Positions 8,488-17,800 of a stretch of DNA of 64,000 nt are shown one piece after another; within the stretch, counting starts at the first letter, position 1; every line of letters starts with the position of its first letter. A model generated the notes under the pieces. It did no database searches. It was given only the letters and a program-made list of their open reading frames with translations, and was not told where the DNA came from. The stretch is from CAYQNU01 sp964419055 (lineage in GTDB: Bacteria > Bacteroidota > Bacteroidia > Flavobacteriales_D > Parvicellaceae), in NCBI GenBank assembly GCA_964419055.1, contig CAYQNU010000002.1:1-64000 (forward strand), given 5' to 3'. The translations under genes were made by a program, and so were the position numbers.

Positions 8488-10302
8488 TTATTTGTTATTG
8501 GTTTTTGTTTCTTTTAGTTTGATCTCTTCTTGCAATTGGAAATAATCAACAAATCCTTCTGGCATTGGAGTAGGTATATAGTTTTTTTTCTGATTCTCTT
8601 GGAATTTTACATTTTCCTCATAGTTTACAGGAGGAGGTGTAGCGTATTGATTATATTTTCTCGTATCTCCAGGTCCCCAAAGTGGGTCATTCCCAAAACG
8701 ATGGTCTTGAAAATGTAATCTTTTAGCCATTATTCTGTATGAAAAAGTAATATTCGAAGTGCCACCATTTTTTTCTTTTACGATAAATCCATCCGGTCCT
8801 GGTACAACATAAACACCATTACTTTCACCTTGCTCTTGAATAAACACTTGCATAGGATGGGTCTCATCAATAAAAACGGTTTCCAAAAACAATGGGTCTA
8901 ATTTCACCTCACAAACACCATTGACCAATTTAGCCGTTCCAACATCTTCAAACCATACTTCAGGTAATTCAGTAACATACAATAATTGATTCCCTTGAGA
9001 TGTCCCCACAGATGCTGTTTTAGTTCCATTAGCAATGACGTGATTTCCATTAAAATATCCGCTATAATTCGCATTATTAGCTCTCCATCCTACAACAGCT
9101 ACGTCATTATTTCCTGTTATAATTCCGCCTCCGAAGGCTATACCGTATACTCCAATTCCAAAAGCCGCACCATTATAATTACCTAATACCCCCATTCTTT
9201 GGGTTCCACTGGCAATATTATTATAACCATATACACCTGCTCCACCATTAGCGGCAGCTGGTCCTTCCATTGAACCAAAAACACCCGTTCTTGTGTTTGC
9301 TACGTTAGTTCCAAAATAAGCACCATAAACACCAGATCCACCACCAGTTCCTACATATTCACCTTGTACTGATGAAAAGTTAGAAGCAGAAGCTGCATTT
9401 GTAGAACCATAAACACCAATACCATTAAAATTAGTTTCACCAACAATTGCGAAAGGATTTGCTGCATTTGCCGTTACTGTAAATAAATCTCCAGCCAATG
9501 GGGCAATATTATTTACCCCGACTGTTCCATTATTAAAAACGCGCATTCTTTCTAAATTATTAGTTCTAATAGCTAAAGATACGTTATCTGTTGTTCCTAA
9601 AAAATTGGTGGTTACCACCGTTCCTGAATTTCCTAATGTTGTCCAAGCAGCATTTGTTGAACTAATGGGTCCACCTGAACCAGCTGTTCCATTCACCGTA
9701 ATCGTTCCGTTTGCATTATACGTTACAGATGCTAAAGTCCAAGAAGGACCCGCAGGTCCAGCGGGACCAGTAGCACCAGTAGCTCCAGTTGGACCAGCCG
9801 GACCTACGGGACCAGTAGCACCAGTAGCACCGGCAGGACCTGTTAAACCAATTGGACCCGTTGGGCCAGCAGGGCCTACGGCACCTGGGGCACCTGCAGG
9901 GCCAGCTGGGCCCGTAGCACCAGTTGCTCCAGCAGCACCGGCTGGGCCAGCAGGACCGGCAGGTCCGGCAGGTCCCATCGGACCCGCTGCACCTAATGCT
10001 TGAACCCAAAGTGTTCCATTATAATACCAAAATCCTAAACCTCCACCTGTCATAGCAGCGTTGGTGTTGTATACTAATAAACTTGTTGCGGGCGCAGGAA
10101 TCGTCACTACATCCGTAGTGCTTAACAAACTAACGCGCGGTATTAAAAGTCCCTTATTTGTAGAAACAATATCTAACATAGCACTAGCATCGGGAGCCGC
10201 TCCTGTTAGATTTATACCCATATTTTGAGCATCGACATCCGAGGAAAGTAATGCTAATTGGAGTGCTAAAACTGAACTAAAAATTTTGGTAGCCTTTTTC
10301 AT
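8488..10302 (-). CDS. Collagen-like (Gly-X-Y) secreted fibre protein
   Basis: 604 aa. Signal peptide at 1-25 (ends DVDAQ). Residues ~27-100 resemble the head region of Bacteroidota fibre proteins (APDASAMLDIVSTNKGLLIPRV...GFWYYNGTLWV). A run of 28 Gly-X-Y triplets spans residues ~104-187, rich in GPA and GAT, followed by a Gly/Asn/Ala-rich shaft of short repeats (GVYG, GVFG; ~190-440). The C-terminal globular domain has ITFSYRIMAKRLHFQDHRFG and ends in a charged tail. No type A or type B sorting domain is visible at the C-terminus, so its route out and anchor are unclear. The shaft suggests a trimeric fibre. It lies inside the type B adhesin run (68 bp before the next gene). The DNA of the Gly-X-Y part is much richer in GC than its surroundings, as glycine, proline and alanine codons require. 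Confidence 0.85.
   Translation of the reverse strand: MKKATKIFSSVLALQLALLSSDVDAQNMGINLTGAAPDASAMLDIVSTNKGLLIPRVSLLSTTDVVTIPAPATSLLVYNTNAAMTGGGLGFWYYNGTLWVQALGAAGPMGPAGPAGPAGPAGAAGATGATGPAGPAGAPGAVGPAGPTGPIGLTGPAGATGATGPVGPAGPTGATGATGPAGPAGPSWTLASVTYNANGTITVNGTAGSGGPISSTNAAWTTLGNSGTVVTTNFLGTTDNVSLAIRTNNLERMRVFNNGTVGVNNIAPLAGDLFTVTANAANPFAIVGETNFNGIGVYGSTNAASASNFSSVQGEYVGTGGGSGVYGAYFGTNVANTRTGVFGSMEGPAAANGGAGVYGYNNIASGTQRMGVLGNYNGAAFGIGVYGIAFGGGIITGNNDVAVVGWRANNANYSGYFNGNHVIANGTKTASVGTSQGNQLLYVTELPEVWFEDVGTAKLVNGVCEVKLDPLFLETVFIDETHPMQVFIQEQGESNGVYVVPGPDGFIVKEKNGGTSNITFSYRIMAKRLHFQDHRFGNDPLWGPGDTRKYNQYATPPPVNYEENVKFQENQKKNYIPTPMPEGFVDYFQLQEEIKLKETKTNNK
9742..9993 (-). repeat. Gly-X-Y (collagen-like) coding repeat tract
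   Basis: 28 uninterrupted triplets in frame (GPA, GAT, GPT and similar). GC-rich 9-bp periodic DNA within an AT-rich gene, a likely site for repeat-number change by slippage or recombination. Confidence 0.9.
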
Positions 10303-10432
10303 AGTTGTATTTTTTTATGTCAAGTAGGTAATTAAATTAATGTAACACATTCATAATTATGCAATAATACATAATTTTTAAACTACTTTGACACGAGTAT
10401 ACTATTTTTTTAATTTCATTATTTTATTCAAT

Positions 10433-13400
10433 CTATCTAACAACATTTATGTTCCCCGCTTTTTCTATTTCAGTACCATCATTTAAAATGGCATTTAATT
10501 TATATACATAAACACCAGTGTTTACTTTTTTTCCTTTGTAAGTTCCATCCCAACAATAATCCAATGTATTAGATTCAAAAACTTTTTCTCCCCATCTATT
10601 GTAAATGGCAAAAACCATTGTATTTACACATCCTCCCATTACACATTCTAAATCATTTAAACCATCATCGTTGGGTGAAAAAATAGTGGGTATAAATATT
10701 TCACCACATAATTGCTCAACTATAATTGTAACACTTGCTGTACCTACACATCCCGAAGCATCCGTACCAGTAACAGTATAAGTAGTGGTAACAGTTGGAG
10801 AAGCAATTGGATTAGAACAGTTTGTACAACTTAATCCTGTTGTAGGTGTCCAAGTATAAGTTGTAGCTCCAGATGCTGTTATTTGAACTGATTCACCTGC
10901 TAAAATTTCATCTATAGTTGGGTTTACAGTTATCGTTAAACCACCCGTAACACCAACAATATAATTTTCTGAAGCAGTACATCCATTTGCATCTACTACG
11001 TCTACAGAATATGCCCCGCTAGCTAAATTAGAAAGTGAACTTGTAGTTCCTAAAGCAGGTGTCCAAGAATAAGTATATGTTCCTGTTCCACCTGTTACAG
11101 ATAATGATATTGATCCAGTAGAAGTACCACAATTTGTATTTGTTACCGATTCAACAATATTTATTGGTGCTGGAGAAGGAATCACAACCGTAATAGATGA
11201 TATACATCCTGCTCCATCAGTTACATTAACTGTGTATGAACCACCTGCTAATCCAGAAGCACTTGCTGCACTACCTCCACTTGGTAACCAAGAATAAGTT
11301 AAAGGTGCCGTTCCTCCGGTTGCATTAACTGTTGCAGATCCGTTTGAAGTATTAGAACAAGTAGTTCCAACTATATTACTAGAAGTCAAAGTAGGCCCTC
11401 CAGTTGAAGAAACTGTAACGTTTTGAGTAATTTGACACCCTAAAGCATCACTTACTTGAACACTATACGCACCTGCAGCCACATTACTAATAGCTTGTGT
11501 TGTAGCACCACCTGGTGACCATTGATATGTGTATGGGCCCGTACCTCCTGTTGATAATACTCCTGCACCCCCATCTGTTGCACCACAAGTTGCAGGAATT
11601 GAAGATGTTGTTGCACTCAAAGCTGAGATGGGCTGTGTAATTGTAACAGTAACAGATCCCGAACACCCACCTGCATCCACAGCAGTAACTGTGTAGGTAT
11701 TAGCTGCTAAATTATTTTGTGTAGCACCTGTTAAACTACCTGGCAACCAAGTATACGTATATGGACCTGTTCCTCCCGTTGCTGAAACGGTTGCAGAACC
11801 TGTAGATTGTCCAAAACAATTGACATTGGTTTGTGTTGAAATAGAAACAGTAGGTCCACCAGTAGTATTTACGGTAACGTTTTGAGTTGTTGTACAACCT
11901 AACGCATCTGTAACTAGAACTGAATAAGATCCACCTGCTAAATTGCTTGCTGTTGCGCCCGTTCCTCCAGAAGGTGACCAAAGATAAGTATAAGGCCCTG
12001 TTCCTCCAGTTGGAGAAACCGTAGCTGTTCCATTAGAAGAACCACAAGTAGCATTAGTCGAAGAAGTAGTTGCTGATAAAGCAGAAGTTGGCTGAGTTAT
12101 CGTAACCGTCATAGAACCTGGACAGCTAGCAGCATCTACAATAGAAATAGTATAGGTTCCAGCAGCCAAATTAGATTGAGATGCTCCTGATAAATTCCCT
12201 GGTGTCCAAGTATAGGTGTAAGGAGCGGTACCACCCGATGCTGAAACGGTAGCTGAACCGGTACTCTGACCAAAACAACTAACATTGGTTTGCGAAGGAA
12301 TAGAGGTTGTAAATGGAGTACAAGGATTCACTCCACAAGGAGATAGTTGACCTGCTGAATTGATGGTTAAGATATTACCTTGTGAATCTTCCACTTGTAT
12401 TGGGAAGTTGGTAGTTGGAGTAATGGTTGTACCTGTAGCAAAAGTTGCGTATGCAGCTGGTGTGGTACAAGAGGTAACAGGAGTAAATCCGTTTAAACAA
12501 GTGCCAAATGTCCATGTTCCACCACAAGCGGTGCACGTAGCTGCATTCGTCACAGTAACTGTACTTGCTGGAACCCATTGACTCCAAGTGTAAGGGCCCG
12601 TTCCGCCTGAAACGGTAAAGTTTCCATTGGTTTCAACACATGCTGTTAAAGTAGCACAGTTATTTACAACAATTTGAATTTGTTCCGATCCACAAGCTAA
12701 GGTGTAGGTAATCGTATGAGTTCCAGGACCAGCCGTTGCCGGATTAAACAAACCTGTTGTTGCATTTATACAAGCTCCGCAAGTGGCTGACCACGTTCCT
12801 CCTGTAGTAGTAATTGGAGTAAGTGTAATAGCTGGATCTGTTTGACAAAAAGGACCAACTTGACAAACTGATGCATCACAACAAGTTGTTGTTATTGGAA
12901 CACAAGCCGATGCTGCAAATGATTGAATGCTCCCCGTTCTAGAATTGGTACTTGCTGTTCCTGTAGAACCACATGCTATAACATCACCACCTGTTGAAAC
13001 ATGTACGTCATAAACATTAAATGCTGTGGGAAAAGTAGCTAATTGGTTAAGGTTTTGATCATATTTAATAACACCATTTGTTGACCCAACATATATATTA
13101 CCACAATTGTCAATGTCAATTCCGCTGCAACCTACTTGTCTTGTTGAAATTCCAAAAACTGAGGTATTAATAAAACTACCCGCTGGAATGGCCACTGTGG
13201 CAATGATTGCTCCTGTGTTAAAATTTCGCTTTTGAAGAATATCACCTCTGTGAACAAAAATAAAGGAACCGTAGGAACGTAAAGCTTGAACACCTGAATT
13301 GCTGTAACGATAATTTTCACATTTATAACTTAAATCTAATCCAGAATTATATTTGACATTGGAAGCTCCAAGCGAGCCACAAGCCGAGAGGTTAGAATGA

Positions 13401-14785
13401 ATAAAACCCAGAGTATCGTGAGTTAGATAATAATATTTACCATTTCCACTAGGCGTTATAGATCGGACCTCATGTCCCTCTCCAAAACCTGTTGGAGGAG
13501 CAGTTACTTGCACACTGGAAATTATGTTTCCGGTATTCAAATTCACATCAAAAATCCATGGTTCTGGATTAACACTGATACCAAATGGCACCTCACTTCC
13601 GCCAATAATTAATTTAGATTGATCACAATTAAAGGTAATATTCCAAAACTCTGTTCCAGCCAGTAAACCACCTGGAGAAGGATTGTTCCATACCACTGCA
13701 CCTGCCGTACTAATTTTTTGAATTCTGGCAGAAGAACCATTGCAGACATAGGAATTTCCTAAATCATCAGTGGCAAATCCTCCCAACCATTCAGTGGTAT
13801 CATAAGGAGTGTTATACGTCCATTGTAAAGCTCCTGCTGGGCTATATTTTATCAATTGTAACGGCATAACACCACCAATTACATATACATTTCCTGCGGC
13901 ATCTTTTTCACATTCCCATATACAATCCCAGTTGGTAGCAAAAGTAGGTGTTTGAGTCCAAGGATCTATAATTACTGTTTTTGTTGGGTCATAATGACCT
14001 AAATTAAATCCGATTACATTCCCTTGAACAGTGTAAGAACTTTCTATTGAATTGGAAGTCTCATTTTCATAAAAAGTGCTTGGTTTATGATCAATAACAT
14101 CCCCTAACAATGTCTTTGTTTGTATAGTTCCATTACTCAATAGTTGGATGTTTTTTGAATAATTTAATTTGATTACTGAAGGATCAGCTCCAGGATTTAA
14201 TATTACAGAATATTTTATTCCTATTTCAGGATGAAACTCATACAATACATCAATATTTGGATATAAGTTTTTATAAAGTAGTTTTGAATAGGAAGGAATT
14301 TGCGCTTCATTTACCATATTCATTTCACCGTTATAAAATGAATAACTGTGTGTAAAGGTAGTTTTCTCTAATGGAATTATTCTGACATTTGGATTTGAAT
14401 TGATCCAAGTAGCTTTTAGTTCGTCACGTGTTTCAACTATTCTATTTTTACGATCAGCATCTTGAAATTTTTGCCATTCAGTTAAGTTATTAAAACCTTG
14501 ACTTTTTTTGACACTGCGTTCTTCTTTCTCCTTTTGAGTTCGTTCTCTCAGTTCTTTTTTTGAAAATTCAAAAACAACTCCTTCAGAAGTAAAATAATAA
14601 TTGTGTGTTCCACCATCATAAGCAAAAGCTACTTTTGAAGCGTCCGTTTGTTTTCGAACACTAAATTGCCCTTTATTTTCGATAAATCCTTTCTCATCTT
14701 TTAGAGAATGTGACCAATTGTTAGATTGGCCATAAGTCATCAACAAAGATGATACTACCGTTAAAGCTGCTACAATTCTTCTCAT
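10433..14785 (-). CDS. T9SS type B surface protein with DUF7948-like N-terminus and SprB repeats
   Basis: 1450 aa. Signal peptide at 1-20. An N-terminal DUF7948-type region (FIENKGQF..., ~30-270) is followed by a propeller-like segment (~275-630) and by a region with cysteine pairs (CCDASVC; ~630-810). About six SprB repeats span ~820-1275 (TNVSCFGQSTGSATVSASGG, TYTWTPG..., LAAGTYTISIVDA). A PKD-like linker and a type B C-terminal domain end the protein (FIPTIFSPNDDGLNDLEC ... IYNRWGEKVFES ... NINVVR). SprB repeats are the building block of the mobile gliding adhesin SprB, though this protein is far shorter than SprB. It follows the 1455-aa gene by 25 bp, consistent with an operon. Surface adhesin; partner presumably the PorP/SprF protein downstream. 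Confidence 0.92.
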   Translation of the reverse strand: MRRIVAALTVVSSLLMTYGQSNNWSHSLKDEKGFIENKGQFSVRKQTDASKVAFAYDGGTHNYYFTSEGVVFEFSKKELRERTQKEKEERSVKKSQGFNNLTEWQKFQDADRKNRIVETRDELKATWINSNPNVRIIPLEKTTFTHSYSFYNGEMNMVNEAQIPSYSKLLYKNLYPNIDVLYEFHPEIGIKYSVILNPGADPSVIKLNYSKNIQLLSNGTIQTKTLLGDVIDHKPSTFYENETSNSIESSYTVQGNVIGFNLGHYDPTKTVIIDPWTQTPTFATNWDCIWECEKDAAGNVYVIGGVMPLQLIKYSPAGALQWTYNTPYDTTEWLGGFATDDLGNSYVCNGSSARIQKISTAGAVVWNNPSPGGLLAGTEFWNITFNCDQSKLIIGGSEVPFGISVNPEPWIFDVNLNTGNIISSVQVTAPPTGFGEGHEVRSITPSGNGKYYYLTHDTLGFIHSNLSACGSLGASNVKYNSGLDLSYKCENYRYSNSGVQALRSYGSFIFVHRGDILQKRNFNTGAIIATVAIPAGSFINTSVFGISTRQVGCSGIDIDNCGNIYVGSTNGVIKYDQNLNQLATFPTAFNVYDVHVSTGGDVIACGSTGTASTNSRTGSIQSFAASACVPITTTCCDASVCQVGPFCQTDPAITLTPITTTGGTWSATCGACINATTGLFNPATAGPGTHTITYTLACGSEQIQIVVNNCATLTACVETNGNFTVSGGTGPYTWSQWVPASTVTVTNAATCTACGGTWTFGTCLNGFTPVTSCTTPAAYATFATGTTITPTTNFPIQVEDSQGNILTINSAGQLSPCGVNPCTPFTTSIPSQTNVSCFGQSTGSATVSASGGTAPYTYTWTPGNLSGASQSNLAAGTYTISIVDAASCPGSMTVTITQPTSALSATTSSTNATCGSSNGTATVSPTGGTGPYTYLWSPSGGTGATASNLAGGSYSVLVTDALGCTTTQNVTVNTTGGPTVSISTQTNVNCFGQSTGSATVSATGGTGPYTYTWLPGSLTGATQNNLAANTYTVTAVDAGGCSGSVTVTITQPISALSATTSSIPATCGATDGGAGVLSTGGTGPYTYQWSPGGATTQAISNVAAGAYSVQVSDALGCQITQNVTVSSTGGPTLTSSNIVGTTCSNTSNGSATVNATGGTAPLTYSWLPSGGSAASASGLAGGSYTVNVTDGAGCISSITVVIPSPAPINIVESVTNTNCGTSTGSISLSVTGGTGTYTYSWTPALGTTSSLSNLASGAYSVDVVDANGCTASENYIVGVTGGLTITVNPTIDEILAGESVQITASGATTYTWTPTTGLSCTNCSNPIASPTVTTTYTVTGTDASGCVGTASVTIIVEQLCGEIFIPTIFSPNDDGLNDLECVMGGCVNTMVFAIYNRWGEKVFESNTLDYCWDGTYKGKKVNTGVYVYKLNAILNDGTEIEKAGNINVVR

Positions 14786-14810
14786 TATTCTACCTTTCTT
14801 TAAATAAATA

Positions 14811-17800
14811 TTATCTTACTAAATTTAAATTACCTTGTTCTTTTATTAGTTCTCCTGTTGTTAAAGTAATTTCCATTACATAAACATAGGTTGCCGTATT
14901 CATGATTTGACCTTTGAATTTTCCGTCCCAACACACACTTTGGTCTTGTGATTCGAAAACTAATTCACCCCATCTATCATAAATTTTTAAATCGAATTTT
15001 TCGATACAATTTCCAAGTAAGCATAGTTCATCGTTATTTCCATCACCATTTGGGGAGAAGATATTGGGTAAGAAATAATCTCCACAAACAATTTCTACAT
15101 TTACAACAGCCGTATCTGTGCCGGTACATCCATCAGGAGATGTTACGGTAACAACGTATGTGGTAGTTTCATTTGGTGAAGCAAAGGGGTTGGCACATGT
15201 TAAACAACTTAAATCCGTTGAAGGATTCCAAGTAAATGTATAACCTGCATTTGCCGGAACAACAGTGGTTGTTAAAAGTACCGAATCTCCTTGTAATATA
15301 TCTGAAACTTCAGGATCCAAACTAACATTAAGTGAACCAGAAACGGTTACTACATAACTTTCTGTAAGATTACAACCTAACGCATCGGTAACCACAACGG
15401 AGTAGGCACCTCCCGCCAAGTTGGATGCCGAAGAACCAGAAACTGAAGATGGTGTCCAAGAGTAGGTATATGCACCTGTACCACCCGTAACAGCCAATGA
15501 AATGCCACCATTAGTACTTCCGCATGCGGCTGCAGTAATGGTTTCACTAATTACAAGTTGATTAGGCTGTGTAATGGTTACTGTTTCGGAAGTTGTACAA
15601 CCAGCATTATCGGTTACCGTAACGGTATAAGAACCACTTGTCAAACCAGTTGCTGAAGCTGCATTTCCTCCAGATGGAGACCAAAGATAAGTATACCCCG
15701 GTGTCCCTAAAGATGCCACTGCTGTTGCAGAACCATTGGTACCTCCAAAACAAGTTACATTATTTACACCAGTTAGCGTAACTGTAGGGCCATTAACACT
15801 TGGTACGTTAACAGTAGCTGTTTGTTGGCAAAAATTAGCATCTGTAACAGTCACAGTATACGATCCAGCTGCAATGTTTACAGCTGTATTACTTGTACCA
15901 CCTGATGGTGCCCAAAAATAGGTAAACCCTCCTGCACCGCCTGAGGCATTAACCGTAGCAGAACCAGTAGGTGTGGTACAAGATGAAGGAGTTGAAGATG
16001 ATGCAAGCGTGATTGCTGAAGGCTCTGTTAAAGTAGTTGTGGCCGTTGATTGACAACCATTAGCATCACTAACCAATACTGAGTAACTTCCAGCAGTTAA
16101 ATTACTGGCCGTTTGACCCGTTTGTCCTGTTGGTGTCCACAAATAAGTGTAAGGAGCAGTACCAGAAACATTCACAAAAGCTGAACCAGTGGTTCCTCCA
16201 TTACATGCTATATTGTTTGGACTTATCGATACAGTAGGTCCATTTGTTACGTTCACTAATACTGTAGCTGAATTGGAGCATCCATTGGCAGCAACTCCGG
16301 TTACCGTATACGTTCCACTGGCCGCAGTTGTAGCACTTGTGATTGTTGGATTTTGTAATGATGAACCAAAAGTATTTGGTCCGGTCCAAGTATAAGTAGC
16401 ACCACCACCTGAGGTTAAGGTTATTGTATTACCTGCACATATTGTTGTAGGAGTTGCTGAAGCGGTTATTGTTGGTAAAGTATTCACTACAACAGTTGTA
16501 GTTGCAGCTGTTGACTGGCAACCATTTTCTGTTATTATAAGTGAGTATGTTCCAGCCATTGCAGTGGTTGAAGCTCCAATTGTTGGATTTTGAATAGAAG
16601 AAATAAAACCATTTGGACCTGTCCAAGAATAGGTACCTGTAGATGCACTTCCTGATAAATTTATTGGTGAACCAACACAAACAGGAGAATTACTTGAAGC
16701 AGTGGCTGTAGGAATTGGATTAACAGTAATGGTTCCTGAAGTAGGATTGCTAGAACAACCTGTAGTTGAATTAGTAAAGGTCATATTTGCAGTACCTGCG
16801 CCAACTCCTGTTACTACTCCCCCATTGGTTATGGAAGCAATACCCGCATTGCTACTTGACCATGTTCCTCCAGTTGAAGGAGTTAAGTTCAACGTTCCAC
16901 CTACACAAACTAAACCTGATGAAGGTACAGTAACGGTGGGTGCTGCATTTACTACGACAGTGGTGCTTGAAGTTGCAGTACAAGTTCCAACTGCAACGGT
17001 TAAATTATATGTTCCCGCCATTACAGTAGTTGCAGAGGTAATAGTTGGATCTTCCACAGAACTAGAAAAGGTATTGGGTCCTGTCCAGGTGTAGGTTGCA
17101 CCAGCAACGGTATTGGCAGTTAAATTAATGGGTGCTCCAACACAAATTGGAGTATTACTTCCCGCTGTAGCGGTTGGAGGTGCCGCTACGGTCACGTTAA
17201 CAGTTGCGGGAGCAGAAGGACATCCATTATTGGTAATAATTAATGTATAGGTTCCAGTTGCGGCTGTTGTTGCACTTGGAATACTCGGATTTGCTGAAGT
17301 ACTGTTAAAACCATTAGGTCCTGTCCATGCATACGTGGCTCCAGCAAAAGTATTATTTGTTAAATTCAACGTTTGACCTGCGCATATTGGGCTATTGCTT
17401 CCAACAGTGGCAGTTGGAGCATTGTTCACAGTAACGGTAATAGGTGTTCTCGTTGTACTTACACAAAGTGGATCTGCACTATTTACGGCTTCTACATAAT
17501 AGGTTGTAGTGCCAGTTGGAGAAACAGTTTGAGGAATAGCTCCTAAATTTGTTCCACCTGTTGCAGCCGTATACACATTGTAATTTACTCCAGAAACCAA
17601 AGGAGATACATTAATTACTGAAGAACTACCAGAACAAATTGTTGCTGGAGTAGCTGTAACACCTACTGGAGCAGCCGGAGGAGTACAAACGGTCTGAATA
17701 CAATCAACGGTTGAAGTTGGAGTAATTGGGGTTACAAGAGGAGTAGCATTACCATTGGTAACTGTTCCAGAGTTCCATGAATTATAAATTGGAGTACCGT

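Noticed and set aside
9605..10003. 132-codon plus-strand ORF rich in GPVAPVAP
   Set aside because: Antisense image of the collagen-like Gly-X-Y tract on the minus strand; low complexity without its own start signals.
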